A DNA stretch of 64,000 nucleotides from Xenopus tropicalis (GCF_000004195.4 NC_030682.2:152893510-152957509); one strand, 5' to 3'. Shown: positions 48,797 through 61,827, numbered from the stretch's first letter. Notes: generated by a model from the letters alone, not told the origin. A program made the numbers and translations.

Positions 48797-49809
48797 GGAC
48801 CTGTCGGCTTTGGCCGCCGATATTGACCCTCTGTGCCCACCGTGGGGCATTTGGGCAAATGATTGGATCGCAGGGGGCCAATTCTGTTATTTCACTTTCT
48901 CACATGAGTAGTAAATTTGCCCCGGGGCAGGTATGGGATGTTAGTAAATACCTAGCCCCTTTGTCTCTATTTCTTCTTCTTCCATTTCCCCATGAGGCCA
49001 GAAGATGGCGGCAGAGTTCTACCCCTCCATGGGGCTCCGCAAAGGCTTTCGCCTATAAACTTCTGCCCCATCAATCTGCCCCCAGACCTTGGCTTTGGAC
49101 TTCCCTCCCCCATACAATCCCACCGCAGATCAAACTGCACCTACATTGGTTCACATTTGCCCCCCTTACAGTTTATTGCCCCTGATGTGGTGCAGATGCC
49201 GCAGGGGAAGTCTGTTCCCGGCCCAGGAGGGTGAGAGAGAAGCAGCTGCAAAGAAGGACATAAAGGGTTAACTCTCTGGGCAGGGGGTTGGGTTTCCAAC
49301 TGATACCCTGATTGGTCCTGACCAGCCTGTGCCGCCCCCCCAGTGCCATCCTGTTGCCCAACCACAGAGGCGCCAGTGTCAGGACCCACCAGTTCTTGAC
49401 AAACCAAATCTGTTTGGCAGAACCCACGGGCCCAGAAGCCTTTGCTTCTATTTGGTTACTGTTGCTAGGGGCGGGCACAGGACTAGGGAAGGGCGAATGC
49501 CAGGCTGTAAAGGGGGGGGGGGGGGCAGAGGGGCCACATGTTTGGGGGCTTTGTGATATTAAATGATGATTTCATATAAAGAGTCTATTGGTCTTTGCAC
49601 AGACTGGGGCCCATCTGCCCCATTGGCCTTTGTTATTCTGGAGGGTCACTGGGGTACTACAGGGAGAACCAAGGTTACAGGAGTGTAGGGCTCCTACTGT
49701 GGGTTCCTCGGGAGTACCTGGCACCGGTGCTGAGGGGGGTTCTTTGGAATGTTTGAGTTTCTGATTTGCCTGAAATGCCCCCGTGTAACTGCCCCCCCTT
49801 TGTGCCCAG
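48797..49809. other. Putative intron or intergenic sequence with a poly(A)-like signal
   Basis: This is unique sequence. AGAAGATGGCGGCAGAG at 49001-49017 fits a YY1 site over an ATG, but its frame closes after 18 codons. A G14 run lies near 49512. ATTAAA at 49558-49563, the second commonest poly(A) signal, is followed by TCTATTGGTCTTTG, so a transcript could end near 49580. No recognisable coding exon is seen. Confidence 0.4.
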
Positions 49810-50030
49810 GCAGAGCCGCAGGGAGTTGTGGCAAGTTTGGAGGACGGAGGTGCAGGACCAGGTGCGGTCCCTCTGGCTCTACCTGCAGATGATGGAGGCC
49901 TCCTTCCCTGAGCTGGGTACCGCCCCCCTACAGGTAACCCCGCCCCCACAGAACCATCCCAGCACCCTGACCCCACCCACACAGGCAGGGGCGGAGCTAC
50001 AGAGCCGGCAGCTGCAGGGGGGCCCAGAAG
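49810..50030 (+). CDS. Putative exon 3 of an unidentified downstream gene
   Basis: This is the strongest of the four exon candidates. After ccccccctttgtgcccag it reads (R)QSRRELWQVWRTEVQDQVRS, then LWLYLQMMEASFPELGTAPLQ, a convincing amphipathic helix. The first donor, gtaacc at 49934, would give a 124-nt exon ending in phase 0. Reading on stays open in frame to a second donor, gtatag at 50031 (phase 1). The 51-bp stretch between is too short for a normal vertebrate intron, so one exon of 221 nt is preferred. I do not recognise a family. Confidence 0.42.
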
Positions 50031-50243
50031 GTATAGGGGGGACCAAAAGATATTGGGGATTGGGGGGACCCAGAAAGTATTGGGGGGCCCATGAGGCCCT
50101 AATTAATGAGCAATTTAAATACGTATTGATAAAACAGACTGTGGGCATTTGGGGGCCCAGTAACATCTAATTGCCCCACTGCGCAGTCACATGGGGCCCC
50201 CAGTCATCATGTTTAACCCTTTGCTGGCATTGTTCCTATTCAG

Positions 50244-50374
50244 CTTCTGGGGCGCAGACAGGCAGGAAACCATCTGGGCCTCGGGTTAAGTACCAACCAG
50301 TAACTGATCCAACAGAACCAGTAAATCTCCAGCCTTGGAGACCCGACTCCTGGGTCCCGTTGTCTGGCAACTAA
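50244..50374 (+). CDS. Putative last exon of an unidentified downstream gene
   Basis: After ttgctggcattgttcctattcag the phase-1 frame reads (G)ASGAQTGRKPSGPRVKYQPV, then TDPTEPVNLQPWRPDSWVPL and SGN, ending at TAA 50372-50374. The acceptor has a fair polypyrimidine tract and the phase agrees with the donor at 50031. No poly(A) signal was found before the next array at 50436. Confidence 0.3.
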
Positions 50375-50435
50375 ATCCAGCAATGAGGGGCCCGGGGCCA
50401 CTAAACCCCCTGCCTGACAGCTCCCCCTGCCAGTG

Positions 50436-51312
50436 AATGAGCCCCACAGCCAGGACCCCCACAGAGCCAGATCCCCTATAGAGCCGGGACCCCCACAGAG
50501 CCGGGACCCCCACAGAGCCAGATCCTCTATAGAGCCGGGACCCCCACAGAGCCAGATCCCCCACAGAGCCGGGACCCCCACAGAGCCGGGACCCCCACAG
50601 AGCCAGATCCCCCACAGAGCCGGGACCCCCACAGAGCCAGATCCCCCACAGAGCCGGGACCCCCACAGAGCCGGGACCCCCACAGAGCCAGATCCCCCAC
50701 AGAGCCGGGACCCCCACAGAGCCAGATCCCCCACAGAGCCAGAACCCCCACAGAGCCAGATCCTCTATAGAGCCGGGACCCCCACAGAGCCGGGACCCCC
50801 ACAGAGCCAGATCCTCTATAGAGCCGGGACCCCCACAGAGCCAGATCCCCCACAGAGCCAGAACCCCCACAGAAGCCAGATCCTCTATAGAGCCGGGACC
50901 CCCACAGAGCCAGATCCCCCACAGAGCCGGGACCCCCACAGAGCCAGAACCCCCATAGAGCCAGAACCCCCATAGAGCCAGAACCCCACAGAGCCGGGGG
51001 CCCCCACAGAGCCGGGACCCCCATAGAGCCAGGGCCCCACAGAGCCGGACCCCCACAGAGCCAGGGCCCCCACAGAGCCGGGACCTCCCACAGAGCCGGG
51101 ACCCCACAGAGCCAGGGCCCCCACAAAGCCGGGGACCCCCACAGAGCCGGGGCCCCCACAGAGCCGGGACCCCCACAGAGCCAGGGCCCCCACAAAGCCG
51201 GGACCCCCACAGAGCCGGGGCCCCCACAGAGCCGGGACCCCCATAGAGCCAGGGCCCCCACAGGCCGGGACCCCCACAGAGCCAGGGCCCCACAGAGCCG
51301 GGACCCCCACAC
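50436..51312. repeat. 18-bp minisatellite, about 48 units
   Basis: The unit is CCACAGAGCCGGGACCCC with CCAGATCCC, CCAGGGCCC and CTATAGAGCC variants; zones differ, with AGATCC 5' and AGGGCC 3'. The 18-bp period opens long frames on both strands. It starts about 60 bases after the stop of the putative gene. Confidence 0.95.
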
Positions 51313-51334
51313 ATTCAGGGGCTTCTCCTCAATT

Positions 51335-52060
51335 CCCCCCCCATTCCACACACTGGCACAACCCGCCCCCATTTCCCCCCCCCATTCCCACACACTGGCA
51401 CAGACCCGCCCCCATTCCTCCCCATTCCACACACCACAGACCCGCCCCCATTCCCCCCCCATTCCCACACACTGGCACAGACCCGCCCCATTCCCTCCCC
51501 CATTCCCACACACTGGCACAGACCCGCCCCATTCCCCCCCCATTCCCACACACTGGCACAGACCCCGCCCCCATTCCCTCCCCCATTCCCACACACTGGC
51601 ACAGACCCGCCCCCCCCCTCCCCCATTCCCCACACACTGGCCACAGACCTCCCCCATTCCCTCCCCATTCCCACACACTGGCACAGACCCGCCCCCATTC
51701 CCTCCCCCATTCCACCACACTGGCACAGGACCCGCCCCCATTTCCCTCCCCCATTCCCACACACTGGCACAGACCCGCCCCATTCCCTCCCCCATTCCCA
51801 CACACTGGCAAGACCCCGCCCCCATTCCCTCCCCCATTCCCACACACTGGCACAGACCCACCCCCATTCCCTCCCCCATTCCCACACACTGGCACAGACC
51901 CGCCCCCATTCCCTCCCCCATTCCCACACACTGGCACAGACCGCCCCCATTTCCCTCCCCCATTCCCACACACTGGCACAGACCCGCCCCATTCCCTCCC
52001 CCATTCCCACACTGGCACAGACCCGCCCCCATCCACACACTGCACAGACCCGCCCCCAAC
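51335..52060. repeat. 42-bp minisatellite, about 17 units
   Basis: The unit is CATTCCCACACACTGGCACA plus GACCCGCCCCCATTCCCTCCCC, with many length changes in the C runs. It follows the 18-bp array after only about 20 bases of spacer. Confidence 0.94.
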
Positions 52061-52850
52061 AGCCCGGCCCCTCCCCCTGCCCCAGGGAAGGGGGTCAGTG
52101 TATTGGCAGGACAATGTCAGGGGGCCCTCAGGTTGTGCCCAGACAATGGCTCCTGCCCTGCAGACTAATTGCCCAGATACCCCCCCCCCGAGATTTACAG
52201 CCCCCGGGGGCCTTTATTCTGTTACTGAGTCCTGGGGGGGAAACACCCGAGTCACAAGGTGGGGAACAATAATAACCCTGGGAGGGTCCCCCCCAAACCC
52301 ACAAACATGGCTTCCCCCCAACTATAAATGGGGGCAGCTCCCCCCCCAAACTCAGAAATGGGGGCTCATTCACTCAACCCCAAAAAGCTGACAGGGGCCC
52401 CAATGGGCATTTCCTGGTGGATCCGGGGGGGCAGGTTCCTTGGGGCACAAGAACCGGAGCCCCGGAGGGGGGACATAATGACCCCCAGAACCCCCCAAGC
52501 CGCCAGTACAGGCTCTAATGCCCAGACTCAGGCAGCACAGGGGGGGGGGGGGACAAGCAGCTGCCCCGGGGGGGGGGCCCACAATATATTTGGGAAAAGG
52601 ACAGATTTAGGTTTATGTGCAACTCCCGGGGCTGCTGGGAATCCCACATTGTTTCCTGGGACTTTGCCCCCGACATGTGACTTATTGTGGGGCCCCTGAA
52701 TAGCCTCGGGGGCTACTGACTCACTGGGGGGGCGGGGGGGGCAGAGCAGCCGCAATTACATAACAAAAGGCTTGAATTTTACTGCTGCGACTCAGAAACC
52801 TCTTGTTCTCTGCCCCGCCCCTTCCCCCGCCCCCTTTCCCTTCTGTACAG
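52061..52850. other. Unique interval rich in G and C homopolymers
   Basis: This stretch holds several G or C runs of 8-12 bases (52182, 52541, 52568). It ends in a strong acceptor-like tract at 52811-52850 (CCCTTTCCCTTCTGTACAG) directly before the 112-bp array. No gene is recognised. Confidence 0.45.
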
Positions 52851-54039
52851 GAATGAATGGGTATTGGGGAGTTGTATCAGGAGTCAGAACCAGCAGTGCA
52901 GGGAAGGGAAAGGGACAGACACAGTGACAGTTACACATAACTATAAACCCAGTGAGAATGAGGGATGAATGGGTATTGGGGAGTTGTATCAGGAGTCAGA
53001 ACCAGCAGTGCAGGGAAGGGAAAGGGACAGACACAGTGACAGTTACACATAACTATAAACCCAGTGAGAATGAGGAATGAATGGATATTGGGGAGTTGTA
53101 TCAGGAGTTCAGAACCAGCAGTGCAGGGAAGGGAAAGGGACAGACACAGTGACAGTTACACTAACTATTAAACCCAGTGAGAATGAGGAATGGAATGGAT
53201 ATTGGGGAGTTGTTATCAGGAGTCAGAACCAGCAGTGCAGGGAAGGGAAAGGGACAGACACAGTGACAGTTACACATAACTATAAACCCAGTGAGAATGA
53301 GGGATGAATGGGTATTGGGGAGTTGTATCAGGAGTCAGAACCAGCAGTGCAGGGAAGGGAAAGGGACAGACACAGTGACAGTTACACCATAACTATAAAC
53401 CCAGTGAGAATGAGGGATGGAATGGATATTGGGGAGTTGTATCAGGAGTCAGAACCAGCAGTGCAGGGAAGGAAAGGGACAGACACAGTGACAGTTACAC
53501 ATAACTATAAACCCAGTGAGAATGAGGAATGAATGGGTATTGGGGAGTTGTATCAGGAGTCAGAACCAGCAGTGCAGGGAAGGGAAAGGGACAGTGACAG
53601 TTACACATAACTATAAACCCAGTGAGAATGAGGAATGAATGGGTATTGGGGAGTTGTATCAGGAGTCTCAGAACCAGCAGTGCAGGGAAGGGAAAGGGAC
53701 AGACACAGTGACAGTTACACATAACTATAAACCCAGTGAGAATGAGGAATGAATGGATATTTGGGGAGTTGTATCAGGAGTCAGAACCAGCAGTGCAGGG
53801 AAGGGAAAGGGACAGACACAGTGACAGTTACACATAACTATAAACCCAGTGAGAATGAGGAAATGAAATGGATATTGGGGAGTTGTATCAGGAGTCAGAA
53901 CCAGCAGTGCAGGGAAGGGAAAGGGACAGACACAGTGACAGTTACACATAACTATAAACCCAGTGAGAATGAGGAATGAATGGATATTGGGGAGTTGTAT
54001 CAGGAGTCAGAACCAGCAGTGCAGGGAAGGGAAAGGGAG
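52851..54039. repeat. 112-bp minisatellite, about 10.6 units
   Basis: The unit begins GAATGAATGGGTATTGGGGA, contains GAACCAGCAGTGCAGGGAAG and ends with AACCCAGTGAGAATGAG. Units are about 98 percent alike by eye, apart from single-base indels and one 6-base deletion near 53593. It is the longest unit in the window. Confidence 0.95.
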
Positions 54040-54355
54040 TGGGTGCAGGGGGGCACAGAGTTGGGGGCCCCACTCCCCATCCCCCAGTCTGACCCTGGGA
54101 CTCACAATAAGATTTGTTCTATTAACCCCTGCAGTGCCAGAGGGCCGAGCCCGGCGTTGCCTGGGTAACTGGCAGGGGCTTAGGAACCATTCAGGGGGGA
54201 AGGGGGGGGGGGATAAATTAGGGGCTGGGAGAAATCTCAAAACATCCCCCCCCCCCATGTATCGGGGGCTTTGCAGAAAGGAAGCGGCTGTGGCTCTGAC
54301 CCCCCATTTATCCCTCTATTGTAACTTCTGTGATTCATCTTTACCCCACACCCCA
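54040..54355. other. Unique spacer
   Basis: Mixed sequence with G9 and C13 runs; nothing coding or regulatory is recognised. Confidence 0.45.
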
Positions 54356-57300
54356 CTCTCCTGCCCACTCACTAGTGCACTTACTCACTCCCTGCCCACT
54401 CACTAGTGCACTTACTCACTCCCTGCCCACTCACTAGTGCACTTACTCACTCCCTGCCCACTCACTAGTGCACTTACTCACTCCCTGCCCACTCACTAGT
54501 GCACTTACTCACTCCCTGCCCACTCACTAGTGCACTTACTCACTCCCTGCCCACTCACTAGTGCACTTACTCACTCCCTGCCCACTCACTAGTGCACTTA
54601 CTCACTCCCTGCCCACTCACTAGTGCACTTACTCACTCCCTGCCCACTCACTAGTGCACTTACTCACTCCCTGCCCACTCACTAGTGCACTTACTCACTC
54701 CCTGCCCACTCACTAGTGCACTTACTCACTCCCTGCCCACTCACTAGTGCACTTACTCACTCCCTGCCCACTCACTAGTGCTCTTACTCACTCCCTGCCC
54801 ACTCACTAGTGCTCTTACTCACTCCCTGCCCACTCACTAGTGCACTTACTCACTCCCTGCCCACTCACTAGTGCTCTTACTCACTCCCTGCCCACTCACT
54901 AGTGCACTTACTCACTCCCTGCCCACTCACTAGTGCTCTTACTCACTCCCTGCCCACTCACTAGTGCACTTACTCACTCTCCTACCCACTCACTAGTGCT
55001 CTTACTCACTCCCTGCCCACTCACTAGTGCACTTACTCACTCCCTGCCCACTCACTAGTGCACTTACTCACTCTCCTACCCACTCACTAGTGCCACTTAC
55101 TCACTCCCTGCCCACTCACTAGTGCACTTACTCACTCCCTGCCCACTCACTAGTGCACTTACTCACTTTCCTACCCACTCACTAGTGCTCTTACTCACTC
55201 CCTGCCCACTCACTAGTGCTCTTACTCACTCCTGCCCACTCACTAGTGCACTTACTCACTCCCTGCCCACTCACTAGTGCACTTACTCACTCCTGCCCAC
55301 TCACTAGTGCACTACTCACTCCTGCCCACTCACTAGTGCTCTTTACTCACTCCCTGCCCACTCAACTTAGTGCTTTCTTCCCCTGCCCACTCACTAGTGC
55401 CTTACTCACTCCCTGCCCATCACTAGTGCACTTACTCACTCCCTGGCCCACTCACTAGTGCTCTTACTCACTCCCTGCCCACTCACTAGTGCACTTACTC
55501 ACTCCCTGCCCACTCACTAGTGCTCTTACTCACTCCCTGCCCACTCACTAGTGCACTTACTCACTCCCTGCCCACTCACTAGTGCCTTACTCACTCCTGC
55601 CCACTCACTAGTGCACTTACTCACTCTCCTACCCACTCACTAGTGCTCTTACTCACTCCCTGCCCACTCACTAGTGCACTTACTCACTCCCTGCCCACTC
55701 ACTAGTGCACTTAACTCACTCTCCTACCCACTCACTAGTGCACTTACTCACTCCCTGCCCACTCACTAGTGCACTTACTCACTCCCTGCCCATCACTAGT
55801 GCACTTACTCACTCCCTAGCCCACTCACTAGTGCTCTTACTCACTCCCTGACCCACTCACTAGTGCTCTTACTCACTCCCTGCCCACTCACTAGTGCTCT
55901 TACTCACTCCCTGCCACTCACTAGTGCTCTTACTCACTCCTGCCCACTCACTAGTGCTCTTACTCACTCCCTGCCCACTCACTAGTGCTCTTACTCACTC
56001 CCTGGCCCACTCACTAGTGCTCTTACTCACTCCCTGCCCACTCACTAGTGCTCTTACTCACTCCCTGCCCACTCACTAGTGCACTTACTCACTCCCTGCC
56101 CACTCACTAGTGCACTTACTCACTCTCCTACCCACTCACTAGTGCACTTACTCACTCCCTGCCCACTCACTAGTGCACTTACTCACTCCCTGCCCACTCA
56201 CTAGTGCACTTACTCACTCTCCTACCCACTCACTAGTGCTCTTACTCACTCCCTGCCCACTCACTAGTGCTCTTACTCACTCCCTGCCCACTCACTAGTG
56301 CACTTACTCACTCTCCTACCCACTCACTAGTGCTCTTACTCGCTCCCTGCCCACTCACTAGTGCACTTACTCACTCCCTGCCCACTCACTAGTGCACTTA
56401 CTCACTCCCTGCCCACTCACTAGTGCACTTACTCACTCCCTGCCCACTCACTAGTGCACTACTCACTCTCCTACCCACTCACTAGTGCTCTTACTCACTC
56501 CCTGCCCACTCACTAGTGCTCTTACTCACTCCCTGCCCACTCACTAGTGCACTACTCACTCTCCTACCCACTCACTAGTGCACTTACTCACTCCCTGCCC
56601 ACTCACTAGTGCACTTACTCACTCCCTGCCCACTCACTAGTGCACTTACTCACTCTCCTACCCACTCACTAGTGCTCTTAACTCACTCCCTGCCCACTCA
56701 CTAGTGCTCTTACTCACTCCCTGCCCACTCACTAGCTGCTCTTACTCACTCCCTGCCCACTCACTAGTGCTCTTACTCACTCCCTGCCCACTCACTAGTG
56801 CACTTACTCACTCCCTGGCCCACTCACTAGTGCACTTACTCACTCTCCTACCCACTCACTAGTGCTCTTACTCGCTCCCTGCCCACTCACTAGTGCACTT
56901 ACTCACTCCCTGCCCACTCACTAGTGCTCTTACTCACTCCCTGCCCATTCACAAGTGCTCTTACTCACTCCCTGCCCACTCACTAGTGCTCTTACTCACT
57001 CCCTGCCCACTCACTAGTGCTCTTACTCACTCCCTGCCCACTCACTAGTGCACTTACTCACTCCCTGCCCACTCACTAGTGCACTTACTCACTCTCCTAC
57101 CCACTCACTAGTGCTCTTACTCGCTCCCTGCCCACTAACTAGTGCACTTACTCGCTCCCTGCCCACTCACTAGTGCTCTTACTCGCTCCCTGCCCATTCA
57201 CAAGTGCTCTTACTCACTCCCTGCCCATTCACAAGTGCACTTACTCACTCCCTGCCCACTCACTAGTGCTCTTACTCACTCCCTGCCCACTCACTAGTGC

Positions 57301-58938
57301 ACTTACTCACTCCCTGCCCACTCACTAGTGCACTTACTCGCTCCCTGCCCACTCACTAGTGCACTTACTCGCTCCCTGCCCACTCACTAGTGCTCTTACT
57401 CGCTCCCTGCCCACTCACTAGTGCTCTTACTCGCTCCCTGCCCACTCACTAGTGCTCTTACTCGCTCCCTGCCCACTCACTAGTGCACTTACTCGCTCCC
57501 TGCCCACTCACTAGTGCTCTTACTCGCTCCCTGCCCACTCACTAGTGCTCTACCGCTCCCTGCCACTCACTAGTGCTCTACTCGCCCCTGCCCACTCACT
57601 AGTGCTCTTACTCGCTCCCTGCCCACTCACTAGTGCACTTACTCGCTCCCTGCCCACTCACTAGTGCACTTACTCACTCCCTGCCCACTCACTAGTGCAC
57701 TTACTCACTCCCTGCCCACTCACTAGTGCTCTTACTCGCTCCCTGCCCACTCACTAGTGCTCTTACTCGCTCCCTGCCCACTCACTAGTGCACTTACTCG
57801 CTCCCTGCCCACTCACTAGTGCTCTTACTCGCTCCCTGCCCACTCACTAGTGCACTTACTCACTCCCTGCCCCACTCACTAGTGCACTTACTCACTCCCT
57901 GCCCACTCACTAGTGCACTTACTCACTCCCTGGCCCACTCACTAGTGCTCTTACTCGCTCCCTGCCCACTCACTAGTGCTCTTACTCGCTCCCTGCCCAT
58001 TCACTAGTGCACTTACTCGCTCCCTGCCCACTCACTAGTGCTCTTACTCGCTCCCTGCCCACTCACTAGTGCACTTACTCGCTCCCTGCCCACTCACTAG
58101 TGCTCTTACTCGCTCCCTGCCCACTCACTAGTGCACTTACTCGCTCCCTGCCCACTCACTAGTGCTCTTACTCGCTCCCTGCCCACTCACTAGTGCTCTT
58201 ACTCGCTCCCTGCCCACTCACTAGTGCTCTTACTCGCTCCCTGCCCACTCACTAGTGCTCTTACTCGCTCCCTGCCCACTCACTAGTGCTCTTACTCGCT
58301 CCCTGCCCATTCACTAGTGCACTTACTCGCTCCCTGCCCACTCACTAGTGCTCTTACTCGCTCCCTGCCCACTCACTAGTGCTCTTATTCGCTCCCTGCC
58401 CACTCACTAGTGCACTTACTCGCTCCCTGCCCACTCACTAGTGCACTTACTCGCTCCCTGCCCACTCACTAGTGCACTTACTCACTCCCTGCCCACTCAC
58501 TAGTGCACTTACTCACTCCCTGCCCACTCACTAGTGCTCTTACTCACTCCCTGCCCACTCACTAGTGCTCTTACTCACTCCCTGCCCACTCACTAGTGCT
58601 CTTACTCACTCCCTGCCCACTCACTAGTGCTCTTACTCACTCCCTGCCCACTCACTAGTGCTCTTACTCACTCCCTGCCCACTCACTAGTGCACTTACTC
58701 ACTCCCTGCCCACTCACTAGTGCTCTTACTCACTCCCTGCCCACTCACTAGTGCTCTTACTCACTCCCTGCCCATTCACTAGTGCTCTTACTCACTCCCT
58801 GCCCACTCACTAGTGCTCTTACTCACTCCCTGCCCACTCACTAGTGCACTTACTCACTCCCTGCCCACTCACTAGTGCACTTACTCACTCCCTGCCCACT
58901 CACTAGTGCTCTTACTCACTCCCTGCCCACTCACTAGT
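54356..58938. repeat. 31-bp satellite array of 4.6 kb, about 148 units
   Basis: The unit is CTCACTAGTGCACTTACTCA plus CTCCCTGCCCA. Variants are zoned: GCACTT only at the 5' end, GCTCTT mixed in from 54780, TACTCAC against TACTCGC from about 57120 to 58450, and CTCTCCTACCCA units at 54970-57110. The last 500 bases return to the ACTCAC form. ACTAGT is a palindrome in each unit. Confidence 0.97.
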
Positions 58939-59277
58939 TGAGTTATTCCCGTACCGCTGATTTACTCTCTGTGTAAGTGAGTCTCCGGGTTCTGACACTG
59001 AGTTGCTCATGGATCCGTGGGTTAATACCTAAACCCAATGTTTATTTATTGGAAATCCCAGAACCATTTGGCAGTAAACAATGCTATGTGGTTGCTAGGG
59101 GCAGCACACTGGGTAACAGTTTGCATTCCAAGGTAGAAAAGTAAGAAACAAGTAAGTTTAACTTGGCCTTTAATCAGGGACTTACAGCCATTTGGGCTTT
59201 TTGTGTGCGGCAGTCACTGGGCTCAGTGTCAGTTCTACTGGGTCCCGATTCCCCGACCCGAGCCCGATACCCACAGA
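58939..59277. other. Unique spacer
   Basis: This is mixed sequence. GTTGCTAGGGGCAGCACACT at 59092 resembles a word frequent in frog interspersed repeats. No gene is seen. Confidence 0.4.
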
Positions 59278-61240
59278 ACCTTCCCAGTCCCATTAACTCA
59301 TTACTGGCCAGTAGCTGCCCCTGCCTGGGATACACAGTCCCATTAACTCATTACTGGCCAGTAGCTGCCCCTGCCTGGGATACACAGTCCCATTAACTCA
59401 TTACTGGCCAGTAGCTGCCCCTGCCTGGGATACGCAGTCCCATTAACTCATTACTGGCCAGTAGCTGCCCCTGCCTGGGATACGCAGTCCCATTAACTCA
59501 TAAACTGGCCAGTAGCTGCCCCTGCCTGGGATACACAGTCTCATTAACTCATTACTGGCCAGTAGCTGCCCCTGCCTGGGATACGCAGTCTCATTAACTC
59601 ATTACTGGCCAGTAGCTGCCCCTGCCTGGGATACGCAGTCCCATTAACTCATTACTGGCCAGTAGCTGCCCCTGCCTGGGATACACAGTCCCATTAACTC
59701 ATTACTGGCCAGTAGCTGCCCCTGCCTGGGATACACAGTCCCATTAACTCATTACTGGCCAGTAGCTGCCCCTGCCTGGGATACACAGTACCATTAACTC
59801 ATTACTGGCCAGTAGCTGCCCCTGCCTGGGATACACAGTCTCATTAACTCATTACTGGCCAGTAGCTGCCCCTGCCTGGGATACACAGTCCATTAACTCA
59901 TAACTGGCCAGTAGCTGCCCCTGCCTGGGATACGCAGTCCCATTAACTCATTACTGGCCAGTAGCTGCCCCTGCCTGGGATACACAGTCTCATTAACTCA
60001 TTACTGGCCAGTAGCTGCCCCTGCCTGGGATACGCAGTCCCATTAACTCATTACTGGCCAGTAGCTGCCCCTGCCTGGGATACGCAGTCCCATTAACTCA
60101 TTACTGGCCAGTAGCTGCCCCTGCCTGGGATATGCAGTCCCATTAACTCATTACTGGCCAGTAGCTGCCCCTGCCTGGGATACGCAGTACCATTAACTCA
60201 TTACTTGCCAGTAGCTGCCCCTGCCTGGGATACGCAGTCTCATTAACTCATTACTGGCCAGTAGCTGCCCCTGCCTGGGATACACAGTCTCATTAACTCA
60301 TTACTGGCCAGTAGCTGCCCCTGCCTGGGATACGCAGTATCATTAACTCATTACTGGCCAGTAGCTGCCCCTGCCTGGGATACGCAGTATCATTAACTCA
60401 TTACTGGCCAGTAGCTGCCCCTGCCTGGGACTCCCAGTATCATTAACTCATTACTGGCCAGTAGCTGCCCCTGCTTGGGATACACAGTATCATTAACTCA
60501 TTACTGGCCAGTAGCTGCCCCTGCCTGGGATACGCAGTACCATTAACTCATTACTGGCCAGTAGCTGCCCCTGCCTGGGATACACAGTCTCATTAACTCA
60601 TTACTGGCCAGTAGCTGCCCCTGCCTGGGATACACAGTATCATTAACTCATTACTGGCCAGTAGCTGCCCCTGCCTGGGATACACAGTCTCATTAACTCA
60701 TTACTGGCCAGTAGCTGCCCCTGCCTGGGATACACAGTATCATTAACTCATTACTGGCCAGTAGCTGCCCCTGCCTGGGATACACAGTCTCATTAACTCA
60801 TTACTGGCCAATAGCTGCCCCTGCCTGGGATACGCAGTCCTATTAACTCATTACTGGCCAGTAGCTGCCCCTGCCTGGGATACGCAGTATCATTAACTCA
60901 TTACTGGCCAGTAGCTGCCCCTGCCTGGGATACACAGTCTCATTAACTCATTACTGGCCAATAGCTGCCCCTGCCTGGGATACGCAGTCCCATTAACTCA
61001 TTACTGGCCAGTAGCTGCCCCTGCCTGGGATACGCAGTATCATTAACTCATTACTGGCCAGTAGCTGCCCCTGCCTGGGATACGCAGTCTCATTAACTCA
61101 TTACTGGCCAGTAGCTGCCCCTGCCTGGGATACACAGTATCATTAACTCATTACTGGCCAGTAGCTGCCCCTGCCTGGGATACACAGTCTCATTAACTCA
61201 TTACTGGCCAGTAGCTGCCCCTGCCTGGTATACACAGTAC
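59278..61240. repeat. 50-bp minisatellite, about 39 units
   Basis: The unit is CATTAACTCATTACTGGCCA, GTAGCTGCCCCTGCCTGGGA and TACRCAGTMY. Length is almost constant; only the RCAG and final two bases vary (CC, CT, AC, AT), and a CT/AT alternation near 60560-60800 gives a 100-bp dimer order. Low indel content contrasts with 42134-45617. Confidence 0.97.
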
Positions 61241-61827
61241 ATATTCAGCAGAGCCAGGGTATATAGGTAAGAGTGGCCCCTAGAGGGGTAAGAGGACCAT
61301 CTTACAGACCCCTGAATGGCTTGCCAGCCCCCAGTCATTGAAGAGGATTCCCAGGCTTTAGTGCCCAACTCAGGGTGACCCTAGTGGAACAATAACAGTC
61401 CCTGCCCCCAGGAGCTTACAGCCGATTACAACCTGGGAATCCTTTAGTGACAGTGCCTCCCCCACCTCCCTCTCCGCCCCCTCACTCCCAGCACCCCCAT
61501 CACTCCCAGCACTCCCATCACTCCCAGCACTCCCATCACTCCAGCAGGGCTAGTGAAAGAGATGGGAGAACAATACGGAATCCCGCCGGATTCACACTCA
61601 GGGCAGCAGGGAACTTTGTCTGCGGAGTCAGAAGGAGCCTCGGGCTGAAGCCACGACACCCGGATTCTGCGGCCCAGACCCCCCAACACCTTCCTGCTCC
61701 ATATGGACTCACTGGGCAGCAGGGGGCACTATGGCGCCCCAGAGAGGATGCTGGGAGAAAGCTGGATGTAGTGGAACAGGTGCACTGGGAAACTTGGAAG
61801 CAGCCGTGTATGGCGAGGTAACTACTC
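61241..61827. other. Unique interval with a CTCF-like site
   Basis: This holds a four-unit 19-bp CACTCCCAGCACTCCCAT repeat at 61483-61545, then mixed sequence. GCAGCAGGGGGCAC at 61716-61729 matches the CTCF core at 13 of 14 positions. A 90-codon open stretch from 61540 has no recognisable features and lacks good splice sites. Confidence 0.45.

Noticed and set aside
49001..49060. YY1-over-ATG type gene start (AGAAGATGGCGGCAGAG)
   Set aside because: The frame stops after 18 codons with no GT donor inside it, and nothing else supports a first exon.
54356..58938. CRISPR-like direct repeats
   Set aside because: No unique spacers: the units abut with no intervening variable sequence, and the genome is vertebrate.
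61540..61821. Open stretch of about 90 codons in unique sequence
   Set aside because: No convincing splice sites, no family resemblance, and overlapping open frames of similar length.
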